NCBI GenBank assembly: GCA_017541885.1 | Contig: JAFXYF010000011.1 | Location: 1 to 64,000 of the forward strand | DNA: 64,000 bases | Direction: 5' to 3' | From: Bacilli bacterium | GTDB taxonomy: Bacteria > Bacillota_I > Bacilli_A > RF39 > UBA660 | Part shown: positions 1 to 9,953 of the stretch, in pieces | How positions within the stretch are numbered: the stretch's first letter is position 1 | Layout of the letters: each line of letters starts with the position of its first letter | Translations under genes and position numbers: made by a program | Notes under the pieces: model-generated | Databases searched by the model: none | What the model saw: only the letters and a program-made list of their open reading frames with translations | Told to the model about the DNA's origin: nothing

Positions 1-1797
1 AAAGAGAAGAAAAAAGAAAAAATTACAACAGAACCTGAAAAGGTTCCGAAAACTATACCAAAAACTGCTCCTCCAACAGAACCAAAAGAAGAGCCTAAAG
101 AAGAGGAACCAGTAGAAGAACCAGAGATTATTTCAGAGGAAATTGAAACTATTTCAGAAGAAACAGAAGCTCCAACAGAGCCAGAGACTGTTCCTGAAAC
201 AGAACCTGAAACAGAAGCTCCAACAAAGCCAAAAACTGTTCCTGAAACAGAACCTGAAACAGAACCAGTAACAGAATCTGAGACAAAGCATGAAGCTACT
301 GCGTCAGAAATTATTGAAGAGCCACAAATAATATCAGATGAATTATTGGAAGAAATAATTACTGAGACTACTCCTGTAACAGAGCCTATAACAGAACCTG
401 TAACTATACCACAGATTGTTGTACCTGAAACTGTTCCAGTAACAGCCCCAGTTGTTTATACACAGCCAGAAACAGCACCTATAATGCAACCAGTTCCAAC
501 ACCACAACCTCAAGTTGTACAGGTACCTCTACAAGCAACACAAGAAATACCAATAGGAAATTATATTATTCCTACTGAAGAAGAAGATCTAGAAGACAAA
601 ACTAATCTATCTCTTATGATAGGAATTGGTTCACTATGTTTATGTGTTGTTTGGCCTCTAGCAATAGTTGGATTTGAATTTGCATATAAATCTCCAGAAA
701 GTAAAAAGAGAACACTATCAATGATTATTAATGCCTTAACTTTTGTATTAGGTGTTATTGCAATGATTCTAGTATTTACTGGACAAATAGGAAGCAAAGA
801 TCCAGTAATTGAACCAGATGATACTAAAGTGTTTTATGGTGAAGGTTATACCTTATCATATAATTCTTCTTGGAATGTAACAAAAAGAGATGATACTGGA
901 AAAGTATTACAATATAATTCTGAAAAATCATATTTTGGTCCTATAGGACAAAGTGATTTAAGTGTAACAATAGATTGTGACTTTTCTAAAATAAGTTGTA
1001 AGTCACAAACTTATGATGAATTCTATAATTATTGGTCTAAAGAAATAGATGCTAAAAAATATTTATTTACAAGAGACTCATCATTTGCACTTTTAAAAGA
1101 TGACATTTATTATGCAACATATAATTATTCATTAGTATCTAGTGGAGAATTAGTTGGAAAATACTATATAGTTATTTCAGTAGATAAGAACTCTGCTTTA
1201 TCATTCTATTCAGAAGCAGATGAACTTAATTTAGCAACACTAAATCCTGAAGTAATAGAATTATTAAAAACAATTAAAATAGAAGAAAGTAATATAGATG
1301 ATCCAGATAATCCAGCTAATAACTTAAGTAACTGGAATGTATATAAAGACTTAAGAAGTGATGCAGCAGGAAGAAAGAAGACTTTATATGGAGAATATAG
1401 AATGCTATCAAATGATACCAGTTACTGGGTATTTAAGAATGGAGAGTTCTGGTGGTATAAGAGTGAAAAAGATCTAAATGATAATTACTGGTATGGAACA
1501 ATAAGTGTTAAAACTGGAAAAAGAGGTATTGCATCAGTTGGACTAGAAGAAAGTAGACTAGATGCAATTATGGATGAAAATGATGGAAATGTTTCAGCTA
1601 GTGATATTTATTCTATAATCTTAACTCCTAAAAAGATTGTATCAGGAGGAGAAGATAAATCTTCTACAAATATTCCTAAAGGAACAAAATGGAAATTTGT
1701 ATGGACATTAATAAATCATAAAGACGAAGGAATAGAAGCCGAAGTATTAAATGTAGATACTGCTGATATGTCATATTTTGTTAAAGTAAAAGATTAG
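1..1797 (+). CDS. Pro/Thr/Glu-rich two-TM envelope protein (5' truncated)
   Basis: The frame is open from base 1, so the gene begins upstream of the window; a TTG at 346 is only an internal codon. The first ~190 codons are a low-complexity acidic tract of T-E-P / E-T-E-A-P / V-P-E-T units. Two hydrophobic segments follow (about 600-680 and 715-785 nt), joined by a short basic loop, then a ~330-residue soluble region rich in Tyr, Trp and Asn. The tract-TM-TM-domain order suggests a cytoplasmic disordered arm and an extracytoplasmic C-terminal domain, but topology is inferred. A zinc ribbon may lie in the missing N-terminus, as in similar proteins (compare the one at 61442). The next gene starts 10 nt after the stop and probably shares the transcript. 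Function is not recognised. Confidence 0.8.
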   Translation, partial: KEKKKEKITTEPEKVPKTIPKTAPPTEPKEEPKEEEPVEEPEIISEEIETISEETEAPTEPETVPETEPETEAPTKPKTVPETEPETEPVTESETKHEATASEIIEEPQIISDELLEEIITETTPVTEPITEPVTIPQIVVPETVPVTAPVVYTQPETAPIMQPVPTPQPQVVQVPLQATQEIPIGNYIIPTEEEDLEDKTNLSLMIGIGSLCLCVVWPLAIVGFEFAYKSPESKKRTLSMIINALTFVLGVIAMILVFTGQIGSKDPVIEPDDTKVFYGEGYTLSYNSSWNVTKRDDTGKVLQYNSEKSYFGPIGQSDLSVTIDCDFSKISCKSQTYDEFYNYWSKEIDAKKYLFTRDSSFALLKDDIYYATYNYSLVSSGELVGKYYIVISVDKNSALSFYSEADELNLATLNPEVIELLKTIKIEESNIDDPDNPANNLSNWNVYKDLRSDAAGRKKTLYGEYRMLSNDTSYWVFKNGEFWWYKSEKDLNDNYWYGTISVKTGKRGIASVGLEESRLDAIMDENDGNVSASDIYSIILTPKKIVSGGEDKSSTNIPKGTKWKFVWTLINHKDEGIEAEVLNVDTADMSYFVKVKD

Positions 1798-1807
1798 AGG
1801 TAATAAA

Positions 1808-2203
1808 ATGAAAAATAAAAAAATAATAATTTGGCTTATTATTTTACTATTAATAATAGGGGTATTAGTAATCTTATCTTTTTATAAAAAAGAAGATTCA
1901 TATACTAAGTCATTATTCAAGATGAAACCTTATAACAAAATTGTTTTAGAAGATATTAAAAGTATAACTATGACAAAATATACAGAAGGTGGTTCTGAAA
2001 GTACTTTATATGATTTTAAAAAAGATATTGAATATACTTATAATCAATTAAAAGAAACAAAAGTTGGAAAAGAAACAGATATGGCATGTGATGATAATAC
2101 AACAATCTATACGTTTACTTTAAAAAATGATGAAGAAATATCAATAGAATTTGAGTGTGACTGGTTAGTAACACAAAATAAAAGATATCTAATAAAAAAA
2201 TAG
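1808..2203 (+). CDS. Small N-terminally anchored membrane protein
   Basis: This 131-aa protein opens with a basic start and one strong hydrophobic helix (residues ~6-26) and continues as a charged extracytoplasmic domain with two Cys late in the chain, which could form a disulfide. The start is the ATG 10 nt after the upstream stop, preceded by AGAGGTAA. It is likely co-transcribed with the truncated gene before it. The stop codon lies inside the stem of a terminator shared with the convergent lipoprotein gene. I do not recognise the family. Confidence 0.75.
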   Translation: MKNKKIIIWLIILLLIIGVLVILSFYKKEDSYTKSLFKMKPYNKIVLEDIKSITMTKYTEGGSESTLYDFKKDIEYTYNQLKETKVGKETDMACDDNTTIYTFTLKNDEEISIEFECDWLVTQNKRYLIKK

Positions 2204-2223
2204 TCAAATGACTATTTTTTTTT
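2194..2223. terminator. Bidirectional intrinsic terminator
   Basis: Inverted repeat AAATAGTCA/TGACTATTT with a 2-nt loop, flanked by an A-run on the left and a T-run on the right. It can end transcription from both convergent neighbours. Confidence 0.8.
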
Positions 2224-2674
2224 AATATCCTAAACTCTCATGAAATTTTTTAACTCTGCCTCTATATTCAACAGGTACTTGTACAAATATCATTGTTTCA
2301 TCAATTCTACTAATATAATAGTATGTAGTATTTGTAGTTAAAGAATAGGTTACTTTATTGTTATATGATTTATCACTATCAGTAAAAGTAGTACTTTCTT
2401 TTTTTACATCTAAAAAGTTTTGTTTATTTGATTCATATGCTTCTATAGCATCATCTTCTTCATTAAAAATATAAAACTCTATATGCCATACAGAAGTAGA
2501 AGCCATTCCAGCTTGTATTACTTTTTGACTTTCTTTAAAATTATCACTTATATCATAAAAATATAATTCATTTTTATCACAACTATCTTGGAATTCTTCT
2601 AATGTAATAGGACTTTGTATTTTCCCACAACCAAAACATAAAAGTATTAATAATATAATAAATATCTTTTTCAT
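2222..2674 (-). CDS. Small lipoprotein of unknown function
   Basis: The 150-aa product has a short lipoprotein signal: basic MKK, Leu/Ile-rich core, then CFGC with Cys16 as the likely lipidated residue (the lipobox is a little atypical). The mature part is mixed alpha/beta in look, rich in Asp, Lys and Thr, with no motif I recognise. The ATG at 2672-2674 (complement) has a GAGGG ribosome binding site a few bases upstream. It is transcribed alone, convergent with the 1808 gene and divergent from the 2749 gene. Confidence 0.75.
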   Translation of the reverse strand: MKKIFIILLILLCFGCGKIQSPITLEEFQDSCDKNELYFYDISDNFKESQKVIQAGMASTSVWHIEFYIFNEEDDAIEAYESNKQNFLDVKKESTTFTDSDKSYNNKVTYSLTTNTTYYYISRIDETMIFVQVPVEYRGRVKKFHESLGY

Positions 2675-2748
2675 TTACATCCCTCATTATTATTAATTAT
2701 ATCACAATAAAAACTATTATGTTATAATGAGTTAGAAGGTGAGTAATT

Positions 2749-3573
2749 ATGAATGACAAAATCTTATTTATAGTTATCAATGGTGAGATTAAGTTTCTCC
2801 AAAATAGTACTATGGATCATAGAGAATGGTATTTATCTTTAGGTGGAAATATAGAAAACTATAATAATGTTATTAGAGGATATATTGTAAAAGATATGAT
2901 TATCTTTTTTAAAGACAATTTAAATTATGATAATGAAGTAATAGAATTTGCATCTAAAATGGGTCTTACTATGAAAGAGCAATTACATAGACCAGACTTA
3001 AAGATTTGTTGTGGTATAAATCCAGGACAAAATGGAGAAAAATGGGAACCAATAGTAGTTCTAAAAGATGAAGACTTACAAGGATATAAAACAGAAGAAC
3101 AAATAGCTAAAGAAGAAGCTATTGCTAAAAGAAAAGAAGAATTCGAAGCAATGAAAGATACTACTCAAGGACCAATCATAGAATTTAAAAATGATGTAGA
3201 AGATGCAAAATTTAGAAGAGCAGCAATTATATTCACAATAATTATGTTAGTAATTGTCTTTTTATCAAAACTATCAATGATGCAAGATAAAACAATGATG
3301 ATGAGTAATCGTTGGAATTTTATATTGTTTATCGGTCAAATAGGAAGCTTTTTAGCAACAATACTATTCTATTTAAAAAAGAGTTCTAAATCTAAGTTTT
3401 TTGCAATAGCTGCATCTGCTTTCTCTGTATTAATATTTAATATTGTAGATATTATAGTTGCAATTATAAATTTATTCTTCACATCAGATAGTAGAATAAT
3501 TCTAGGAATAGTAGATGGACTAAAGGCTATTTTGGTGAAGTTATTTAAAAAAGAGACAAATAACGGACAATAA
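2749..3573 (+). CDS. Unknown protein with C-terminal membrane segments
   Basis: This 274-aa protein has a soluble N-terminal ~155 residues including a CCGINPGQ stretch, a Lys/Glu-rich helical linker (about 118-140) and then three or four hydrophobic helices from about residue 165. It looks like a cytoplasmic domain tethered by a C-terminal membrane bundle. ATG at 2749 follows GAAGGTGAG. A clear intrinsic terminator directly downstream makes it monocistronic. I cannot name a family. Confidence 0.7.
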   Translation: MNDKILFIVINGEIKFLQNSTMDHREWYLSLGGNIENYNNVIRGYIVKDMIIFFKDNLNYDNEVIEFASKMGLTMKEQLHRPDLKICCGINPGQNGEKWEPIVVLKDEDLQGYKTEEQIAKEEAIAKRKEEFEAMKDTTQGPIIEFKNDVEDAKFRRAAIIFTIIMLVIVFLSKLSMMQDKTMMMSNRWNFILFIGQIGSFLATILFYLKKSSKSKFFAIAASAFSVLIFNIVDIIVAIINLFFTSDSRIILGIVDGLKAILVKLFKKETNNGQ

Positions 3574-3577
3574 ATGT

Positions 3578-3605
3578 AAAGAAGTAGATTTACTTCTTTT
3601 TTTGG
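3578..3605 (+). terminator. Intrinsic terminator
   Basis: Stem AAAGAAGTA/TACTTCTTT with a 4-nt loop followed by a T-run, just after the 2749 gene. Confidence 0.8.
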
Positions 3606-3619
3606 TAAAAAAATCTTGA

Positions 3620-3625
3620 TATAAT
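3620..3625 (+). promoter_or_regulatory. -10 element of the Ca2+-ATPase gene
   Basis: TATAAT preceded by TGA sits 38 nt before the ATG. No convincing -35 hexamer is visible at 17 nt spacing. Confidence 0.5.
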
Positions 3626-3657
3626 ATACTAGTAGGATAAGATTTAGAGGTGGTTTT

Positions 3658-6285
3658 ATGAAAGAAAATCGATACTATGCAATGAAACAAGAGGAAATCT
3701 TTCAAAAGTTTCAAACAAGTTTAGAAGGATTAACAACAAAAGAAGCTGATAAAAGGGCATCAATTCATGGAAGAAATGAATTACCACATAAAAAGCCTGA
3801 TAGCCTATTAAAAATATTCATAACAGAATTATTAGATCCTATTGTTATGCTTTTAGTCGTAGCTATTTTTGCATCTCTAAGTGTAGGAGAATACGTTGAT
3901 GCTATAGCAATTACTGTAATTATTACAATCGATTTAATAATGGGTACAGTACAAGAGAAAAAAGCAAACAATACAGCAGAAGCACTATCTAAATTAGTTC
4001 GTGAAAAAGTAAAAGTACAAAGAGATGGAAAAGAAGTTTTAGTAGATTCCGAAGAATTAGTTGTAGGTGACTTAGTATACTTAGAGTCAGGTGACAAAAT
4101 ATCTGCAGACTTAAGAATTATCGAATCTCATAACTTTACAATAGATGAATCAATTCTAACTGGAGAAAGTCTACCAGTAGAAAAAAATCATAAAGTATTA
4201 CCAAATGAAAGAATGCCAGTAACATCACAAACAAATATGTTATTTGCAGGTACATCAGTTACAACAGGTAGAGCAAAAGCAATAGTTGTAGAAATTGGTA
4301 AAAATACAGAAATTGGTGTTATTGCAACAACAATTAATAATACAAAAGAAGAAAAATCACCATTAACTATTCGTGTAGAAAAATTCTCAAAAGATATCAC
4401 AGTAATGATAGTAATGGTTGGTATGGTAATTGCTATTATCTTAGCAACTAAAAGCCTACCAGCAGAAGAAATACTATTATCAGTAATAGCTTTATCAGTA
4501 TCTGCTATGCCAGAAGGATTACCACTAGCTTTAACAATGGCCTTAACAATTGCATCTAATAAGATGGCAAAACATAAAGTAGTTGCTAAAAAATTATATT
4601 CAGTTGAGTCTTTAGGAAGTTGTACAGTTATAGCAAGTGATAAGACTGGTACATTAACAGTTAATGAACAAACTGCCAAAGTAATATTATTACCAAATGA
4701 TAACGAATATGTAATTACAGGAACAGGATATAAAGTAAATGGTACTGTTGCTGGTGAAAAATTATCTTTAGCTAAAGAAATAGCAACATTAGGAGTATTA
4801 AATAATGAAGCAAAGTTTACTGCAGATGAAAAGATAGGAGATTCTGTTGATATTGCATTCCTAGTTTTAGGAGAAAAAATGCAAGTAGATACAAAGAATT
4901 GTAAAATAATTGAAACTATTCCATATGAATCAGCAAATAAATATTCAGCTGTATTCTATAAGAAAAATGGAGAATCATATTGTACTATTAAAGGTTCTCT
5001 AGAAGTAGTTATGTCTTTCTGTAAAGATGTTAATTTAATCAAATCATTTGATAAGAAACGTCTAGAAGAACAAAACGAAAGACTTGCTAAAGATGGATAT
5101 CGTGTTATTGCAGTAGCAAACGGAAAAATAAAAGATAAAGATGACTATGAAGAATCTGATATTAAAGGATTAACTTTCATGGGAATGGTAGGATTTATTG
5201 ATCCAATTCGTAAAGAAGTAATAGGTGCTATTAAGAAATGTTCTTCTGCTGGAATTAAAGTATTAATGATAACAGGAGATCATCCTCTAACAGCATTTAA
5301 AATATCTAAAGACTTAAAACTAACAGATAATTATGATGATGTAACAACAGGTGATGAAGTAGATAAAGAATTAAATAAAGGTCTAGAAAGATTTGATGAG
5401 TTTGTAAAAAGTAAAAAAGTATTTACAAGAGTTACACCTCTTCAAAAATTAAAAATAGTTGAATCTCTTAAACGTCAAGGAGAATTCGTTGCTGTTACAG
5501 GTGACGGAGTAAATGATGCTCCAGCATTAAGAAGTGCCAATATTGGTATTGCTATGGGTAGTGGAACTGATATTGCAAGAGAAACAGCAAAGATGATTGT
5601 TATGGATGATAACTTTAACTCTATTGTAAATGGTGTTTTAGAAGGTCGTGTTGCTTACTCCAATATTCGTAAGATTACTTATTACTTAGTATCTTGTGGA
5701 GTAGCTGAAGTATTATTCTTCTGTTTATCAGTACTATTAAATATGCCAATGCCGTTAGTAGCAATTCAATTATTATGGTTAAATGTTGTAACTGATGGTA
5801 TTCAAGACTTTGCTTTATCTTTTGAAAGACCAGAAAAAGATATAATGAAAGAAAAACCTAGAGATCCAAAAGAAAGTTTATTTGATAAAGAGTTACTTGC
5901 TGAAATCTTAATCTCAGGTATAACAATAGGTTTAATAGTATTTGCACTATGGGTATATCTATTAAAATACTTAAAGATGGGTACACCTCTAGCAAGAGTA
6001 TATGTAGTAGCCTTAATGATTATAATTCAAAATATTCATGCCTTTAACTGTCGTAGTGAAAGAAAGAGTGCATTTACAGTACCAATTAGTAGTAACTATA
6101 TATTCCTATTTGGAGTATTAGGATCTATTATATTAGGTCTAGCTGTATTAGAAATTCCAGGATTAAACATATTCTTAAAGACAACATCACTACCATATAA
6201 TCATATAGCAGGACTATTCTGTATAGGTTTAATTATATTTGTAGTAATGGAATTGTATAAAATAATTAGATATCACAAAAAATAA
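3658..6285 (+). CDS. P-type (P2-type) calcium-transporting ATPase
   Basis: The 875-aa protein has the full set of P-type ATPase motifs: TGES in the actuator domain (T168), the phosphorylation motif DKTGTLT (D328), MITGDHP and GDGVNDAP in the P domain (D616). An N-terminal cation-ATPase domain and ten predicted membrane helices frame them. PEGLP in helix M4 (E286), LWLN and VTDG in M6 are the Ca2+-site residues of the SERCA/PMCA group. In M5 the Glu of the SERCA site is kept, but the neighbouring Asn is Gly, so one rather than two Ca2+ per cycle is plausible. The family exports Ca2+ at the cost of ATP. ATG at 3658 has AGAGGTGG 7 nt upstream. Transketolase follows after 37 nt. Substrate is inferred from motifs; Mn2+ is an alternative. 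Confidence 0.9.
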   Translation: MKENRYYAMKQEEIFQKFQTSLEGLTTKEADKRASIHGRNELPHKKPDSLLKIFITELLDPIVMLLVVAIFASLSVGEYVDAIAITVIITIDLIMGTVQEKKANNTAEALSKLVREKVKVQRDGKEVLVDSEELVVGDLVYLESGDKISADLRIIESHNFTIDESILTGESLPVEKNHKVLPNERMPVTSQTNMLFAGTSVTTGRAKAIVVEIGKNTEIGVIATTINNTKEEKSPLTIRVEKFSKDITVMIVMVGMVIAIILATKSLPAEEILLSVIALSVSAMPEGLPLALTMALTIASNKMAKHKVVAKKLYSVESLGSCTVIASDKTGTLTVNEQTAKVILLPNDNEYVITGTGYKVNGTVAGEKLSLAKEIATLGVLNNEAKFTADEKIGDSVDIAFLVLGEKMQVDTKNCKIIETIPYESANKYSAVFYKKNGESYCTIKGSLEVVMSFCKDVNLIKSFDKKRLEEQNERLAKDGYRVIAVANGKIKDKDDYEESDIKGLTFMGMVGFIDPIRKEVIGAIKKCSSAGIKVLMITGDHPLTAFKISKDLKLTDNYDDVTTGDEVDKELNKGLERFDEFVKSKKVFTRVTPLQKLKIVESLKRQGEFVAVTGDGVNDAPALRSANIGIAMGSGTDIARETAKMIVMDDNFNSIVNGVLEGRVAYSNIRKITYYLVSCGVAEVLFFCLSVLLNMPMPLVAIQLLWLNVVTDGIQDFALSFERPEKDIMKEKPRDPKESLFDKELLAEILISGITIGLIVFALWVYLLKYLKMGTPLARVYVVALMIIIQNIHAFNCRSERKSAFTVPISSNYIFLFGVLGSIILGLAVLEIPGLNIFLKTTSLPYNHIAGLFCIGLIIFVVMELYKIIRYHKK

Positions 6286-6322
6286 TTAAGTGTTATAATA
6301 AAGTCTAAAAGGAGGAACCTTT

Positions 6323-8296
6323 ATGATAAATGCAATAAATGCAAAAGAAATTGATGAAGAAAAAATTATAAACCAAATTAGATGTTTAGGAATCGATATG
6401 ATTCATGAAGCAAATTCAGGACACCCTGGAATTGTTTTAGGAGCAGCTCCAGCAATATATGCACTATATGCTCATCATTTAAAATTTGATCCAAAAAATC
6501 CAAACTATTTTAATAGAGATAGATTTGTAATGTCTGCGGGACATGGATCAGCATTATTATATGCCACTTTATATATGGCAGGTTTTGATTTAACTTTAGA
6601 TGATTTAAAAGCATTTAGACAATTAGGTTCTAAAACTCCAGGACATCCTGAAGTAGGAGTAACTCCAGGAGTAGATTGTACAACAGGTCCTTTAGGACAA
6701 GGTTTCGCAACAGCAGTAGGTATGGCTATTGCCGAAGCTCAGTTAAGAGAAAAATATAAAGTAATAGATCATTATACTTATGTACTTTGTGGAGATGGAG
6801 ATTTAATGGAAGGTATTTCCTATGAAGCTGCATCTATCGCAGGTAATTTAAAATTGAATAAATTAATAGTATTATATGATTCAAATAATGTTTGCTTAGA
6901 TGGTCCAACAAAAGATTCATTTAAAGAAAATGTTGCAATGAGATTTATCTCTCAAGGATGGAATGTTATCTCAGTAGAAGATGGTAATGCTTATGAACTA
7001 ATCTCAAAAGCAATTACTCAAGCTAAAAGTTCAACTGATAAACCAACATTAATTGAAATTAATTCAACAATCGGTAAATATTCTGAATTAGAAGGAACAT
7101 CTAAAGTACACGGATCTCCATTAAAAGAAGAAGATATTACAAAGATTAAAGAAAAAATGGGAGTAAGAGATATATTCTTCCAAGTATCTCAACAATCTTT
7201 AGAAGAGTTTAGATATATTATTAATGATAGATGTGAAAACCTATCAGAAAAATTTGAAGAAGCTCTAACAAAAATGCCAGTTGCAGAAAAAGAAGAATTA
7301 GAGTTCTTCATGAATCCAAATAAGAAAGTAGATTTTAAGAATTATATATATGATGCTCCAGAAGATAATATGGAGTCTCCTAGAGATACATCTAAAAAAG
7401 TATTAAATGGAATAGTTCCAAATACACCATATATGTTAGGTGGAGCAGCAGATACATTTGGACCAAATAAAACATACATAGAAAATGGCGGAAACTTTAC
7501 TCCAGAAAATAGATTAGGTAAAAATATATATTATGGTGTAAGAGAACATGCAATGGGAGCAATTACAAATGGATTAGCTCTATCAGGATATAGACCATAT
7601 TGTTCTACATTCTTAGCCTTTAGTGATTATTTAAGACCAACTCTTAGAATGGCATCACTTATGAATTTACCAAATATTTATGTATTTACTCATGATTCAA
7701 TTAGTGTAGGAGAAGATGGACCAACACATCAACCGGTAGAACAATTATTAGGATTGAGATCACTTCCTAATTTTGATGTATTCCGTCCAGCTGATGCTAA
7801 TGAAGTAATAGGCTCTTATAAAGCAATTTTTGCTAAAGAAGAAGGCCCAGCAACAATCCTTCTATCTAGAAATAAATTACCAATACTTGAATATACAAAA
7901 GCAAGTGATGTAGAAAAAGGTGGATATGTATTACTTGATACTATGACTAAACCAGATGCTATAGTAATAAGTAGTGGAGAAGAAATTCATCAAGTATTAG
8001 AAGCTGCTAAAAACTTAAGAACAAAAGGTGTAAATATTAGAGTAGTATCAATGCCTAACTTAGGTAGATTTATGAAACAAGATGAAGAATATAAAGAAAT
8101 GGTTCTTCCAGTAGAAGTTAGAAAGATAGTAGTAGAAACATCTAATTCAATGTCTTGGAATCAATTAATCTTCTATGATAAATATTTAATTACATTAAAT
8201 GATTTTGGTGCATCAGGTAAATATAAAGATGTTTATGAAAAGTATGGATTTGATGCTAAGAGTATTGAAGAAAAAATAGAAAATTTATTAAAATAA
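6323..8296 (+). CDS. tkt: Transketolase
   Basis: The 657-aa chain matches transketolase throughout. It starts with the IDMIHEANSGHPG substrate/TPP region, has the TPP motif GDGDLMEG followed by the NN of the metal-binding stretch, and the pyrimidine-binding domain with YGVREHAMGA and FSDYLRP. It transfers two-carbon ketol units from xylulose-5-phosphate in the non-oxidative pentose phosphate pathway, with thiamine diphosphate and a divalent metal. ATG at 6323 is preceded by AGGAGG. The next two genes are sirA and yneF, the order found in Bacillus subtilis, which supports both this call and theirs. Confidence 0.96.
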   Translation: MINAINAKEIDEEKIINQIRCLGIDMIHEANSGHPGIVLGAAPAIYALYAHHLKFDPKNPNYFNRDRFVMSAGHGSALLYATLYMAGFDLTLDDLKAFRQLGSKTPGHPEVGVTPGVDCTTGPLGQGFATAVGMAIAEAQLREKYKVIDHYTYVLCGDGDLMEGISYEAASIAGNLKLNKLIVLYDSNNVCLDGPTKDSFKENVAMRFISQGWNVISVEDGNAYELISKAITQAKSSTDKPTLIEINSTIGKYSELEGTSKVHGSPLKEEDITKIKEKMGVRDIFFQVSQQSLEEFRYIINDRCENLSEKFEEALTKMPVAEKEELEFFMNPNKKVDFKNYIYDAPEDNMESPRDTSKKVLNGIVPNTPYMLGGAADTFGPNKTYIENGGNFTPENRLGKNIYYGVREHAMGAITNGLALSGYRPYCSTFLAFSDYLRPTLRMASLMNLPNIYVFTHDSISVGEDGPTHQPVEQLLGLRSLPNFDVFRPADANEVIGSYKAIFAKEEGPATILLSRNKLPILEYTKASDVEKGGYVLLDTMTKPDAIVISSGEEIHQVLEAAKNLRTKGVNIRVVSMPNLGRFMKQDEEYKEMVLPVEVRKIVVETSNSMSWNQLIFYDKYLITLNDFGASGKYKDVYEKYGFDAKSIEEKIENLLK

Positions 8297-8342
8297 AACA
8301 AAAATAGACTTTCAATTTTGTTAACCTAAATATGGTGATAAA

Positions 8343-8771
8343 ATGAAAGTCTATTATATTTTTAAAATAAAAAAAGAATTTGTAAAACTCTATAAAGATA
8401 CTCCTTCAGTACTATATACAATTTTAAAAAATATTTATTATATGGATAAAGATTCAGTAGAGTATGGGTATCATTTATTTAATCAGTTAATAGATACTTT
8501 AGATAAATATAAATTAGATAAAGATCTATATATTGATATGCATCAAGATATTCCATATACAAAGATAAAAGATATTCATGAGATTCATAATCTATATAAG
8601 AATGAAATTAGTAAATTATTAATAAATAATTTTTATATGAAATTAGAACTTAAACAAGACTTTTCAAGTTTTTATAAAGTCTTATTAAATAAAGAAAATG
8701 ATTTATTTGCTTGTGATTTTAAATATACAGATTTCTTCTTTTTAGAAGATTATGTTAAAAAATCTTGTTAA
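8343..8771 (+). CDS. sirA: SirA-like sporulation inhibitor of replication
   Basis: The 142-aa product begins MKVYYIFKIKKEF, the typical start of SirA (YneE). It continues as a small helical Tyr/Lys-rich protein of the expected length. In Bacillus subtilis SirA binds DnaA domain I and blocks new rounds of replication as cells enter sporulation. The strongest support is position: it lies directly between transketolase and yneF, as in B. subtilis. Together with gpr and spoIIP elsewhere in the window it argues that this organism sporulates. The sequence is divergent, so the call rests on the N-terminal pattern plus synteny. Confidence 0.72.
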   Translation: MKVYYIFKIKKEFVKLYKDTPSVLYTILKNIYYMDKDSVEYGYHLFNQLIDTLDKYKLDKDLYIDMHQDIPYTKIKDIHEIHNLYKNEISKLLINNFYMKLELKQDFSSFYKVLLNKENDLFACDFKYTDFFFLEDYVKKSC

Positions 8772-8813
8772 ATTAAGTATTATTCGTTAAAATAAAGACA
8801 AGGAGATGAAAAC

Positions 8814-9032
8814 ATGAACCCAATGTTACAAGATATTATAATCTTAGTAGTAGGACTACTATTAGGAGCCCTAATTGGATTCTTCCTATCTAGATTCTTT
8901 ATGAAAGATTATTTAAAGAAAAATCCACCAATTAATGAAGATATGATTAAAGCATTAATGATGCAGATGGGTAGAAAACCAAATCAAAAACAAATTAATC
9001 AAATGATGAAAGCAATGGAGAAATATCAATAG
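8814..9032 (+). CDS. yneF: YneF family (UPF0154) small membrane protein
   Basis: The 72-aa protein has one N-terminal transmembrane helix (residues ~7-27), then the family's [10 protein letters not shown] and LMMQMGRKP stretch and a helical tail ending [13 protein letters not shown]. This is the usual length and layout of YneF. Its function is unknown in general. ATG at 8814 is preceded by AAGGAGATG. Position after sirA matches Bacillus. Confidence 0.9.
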   Translation: MNPMLQDIIILVVGLLLGALIGFFLSRFFMKDYLKKNPPINEDMIKALMMQMGRKPNQKQINQMMKAMEKYQ

Positions 9033-9046
9033 ATATTTCTTTTTTG

Positions 9047-9075
9047 TTGATAAAAATAGACTTATGTGATATAAT
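9047..9075 (+). promoter_or_regulatory. Sigma-A type promoter
   Basis: TTGATA, 17 nt spacer, TATAAT; drives the 9102 gene, 26 nt upstream of its ATG. Confidence 0.6.
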
Positions 9076-9101
9076 ATAGGACATCTTTAGGGGGTATTAG
9101 A

Positions 9102-9935
9102 ATGAATAAAAAAGGATATATAGAAAGATTATTAAAATATACTAAAGAAAATAATATAAGTTTATATGATTATTATTTAAGACTTGCTAAACACATACGT
9201 TATAGTGATAACTATAAATTACAAGATTTTGAAAAACAAAACCCATTTATAAAACAAGAAGATATTGGCTTACTATATACAAGTACAGATGATAAAGTAG
9301 TAGAGTATTTTGCTAAATCTATGACTGAAAGAATTGAAGGAAAACAAGAAAAAACAACAAAAGAAGAAATAGAAGAATTATTAGATGAAGAATTATCTGA
9401 TAGTAAATTAGTTTCAATTAGTAGAAAAATTGCTGATAAAATGAATGGTTTTGCAGTAGTAAGAGAAGATAAGACAAATAGAGTTCACCTATATTATCAT
9501 GATGCTAAGACTAATGTATTAACAGGTGAAGAAATATATTTAAATAATAGTGTAGAAGCAGATTCTGGATACTATGTTAACTATGAAGATTATATTGATA
9601 ATATGTTAGATGAATTAATGAATAAATATCCTGAATCTAATACAATGACTTTTATAAGAGATGATGGATTAGTAAGACCATTAAGAGAAGTATTAGAAGA
9701 AGCATATGATATCTTAAGACAAAGAGGAGCTATGCGTTTCGGACAAGATCTATTTAAAGAAACAATTAATTCATTTGCAGATTTAAAGAAGTTAGATACT
9801 AATTATACTGAAGACTATGCAGGAGAACCTCTTCGTGTAGGTGTTTATGTAAGACGTGATTTAGTAACAAGAATATTTGATAAATATAAAGTAAAAGTAG
9901 AATATATTGAAAATAAAAATACAATAAAAAAATAG
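9102..9935 (+). CDS. Conserved-looking hypothetical cytoplasmic protein
   Basis: The 277-aa protein has no signal peptide or membrane helix. It is charged and probably two-domain: a helical N-terminal ~115 residues with an EEIEELLDEEL segment, and a C-terminal part with VREDKTNRVHLYYHD and a Tyr/Asp-rich region. ATG at 9102 follows GGGGG at 9091-9095. It has its own promoter and a bidirectional terminator. I do not recognise it. Confidence 0.75.
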   Translation: MNKKGYIERLLKYTKENNISLYDYYLRLAKHIRYSDNYKLQDFEKQNPFIKQEDIGLLYTSTDDKVVEYFAKSMTERIEGKQEKTTKEEIEELLDEELSDSKLVSISRKIADKMNGFAVVREDKTNRVHLYYHDAKTNVLTGEEIYLNNSVEADSGYYVNYEDYIDNMLDELMNKYPESNTMTFIRDDGLVRPLREVLEEAYDILRQRGAMRFGQDLFKETINSFADLKKLDTNYTEDYAGEPLRVGVYVRRDLVTRIFDKYKVKVEYIENKNTIKK

Positions 9936-9953
9936 GAGAAATCCTATTTTTTA
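9926..9953. terminator. Bidirectional intrinsic terminator
   Basis: AATAGGA/TCCTATT with a GAAA loop, A-run before and T-run after; sits between the convergent 9102 gene and yggS. Confidence 0.8.

Noticed and set aside
346-348. TTG at 346 as the start of the first gene
   Set aside because: The frame is open back to base 1 with the same T/E/P composition and no ribosome binding site before 346, so the gene is truncated by the window.
8297-8342. Terminator between tkt and sirA
   Set aside because: The AACAAAA/TTTTGTT match has no GC core and no T-run after it; sirA is better seen as co-transcribed with tkt.
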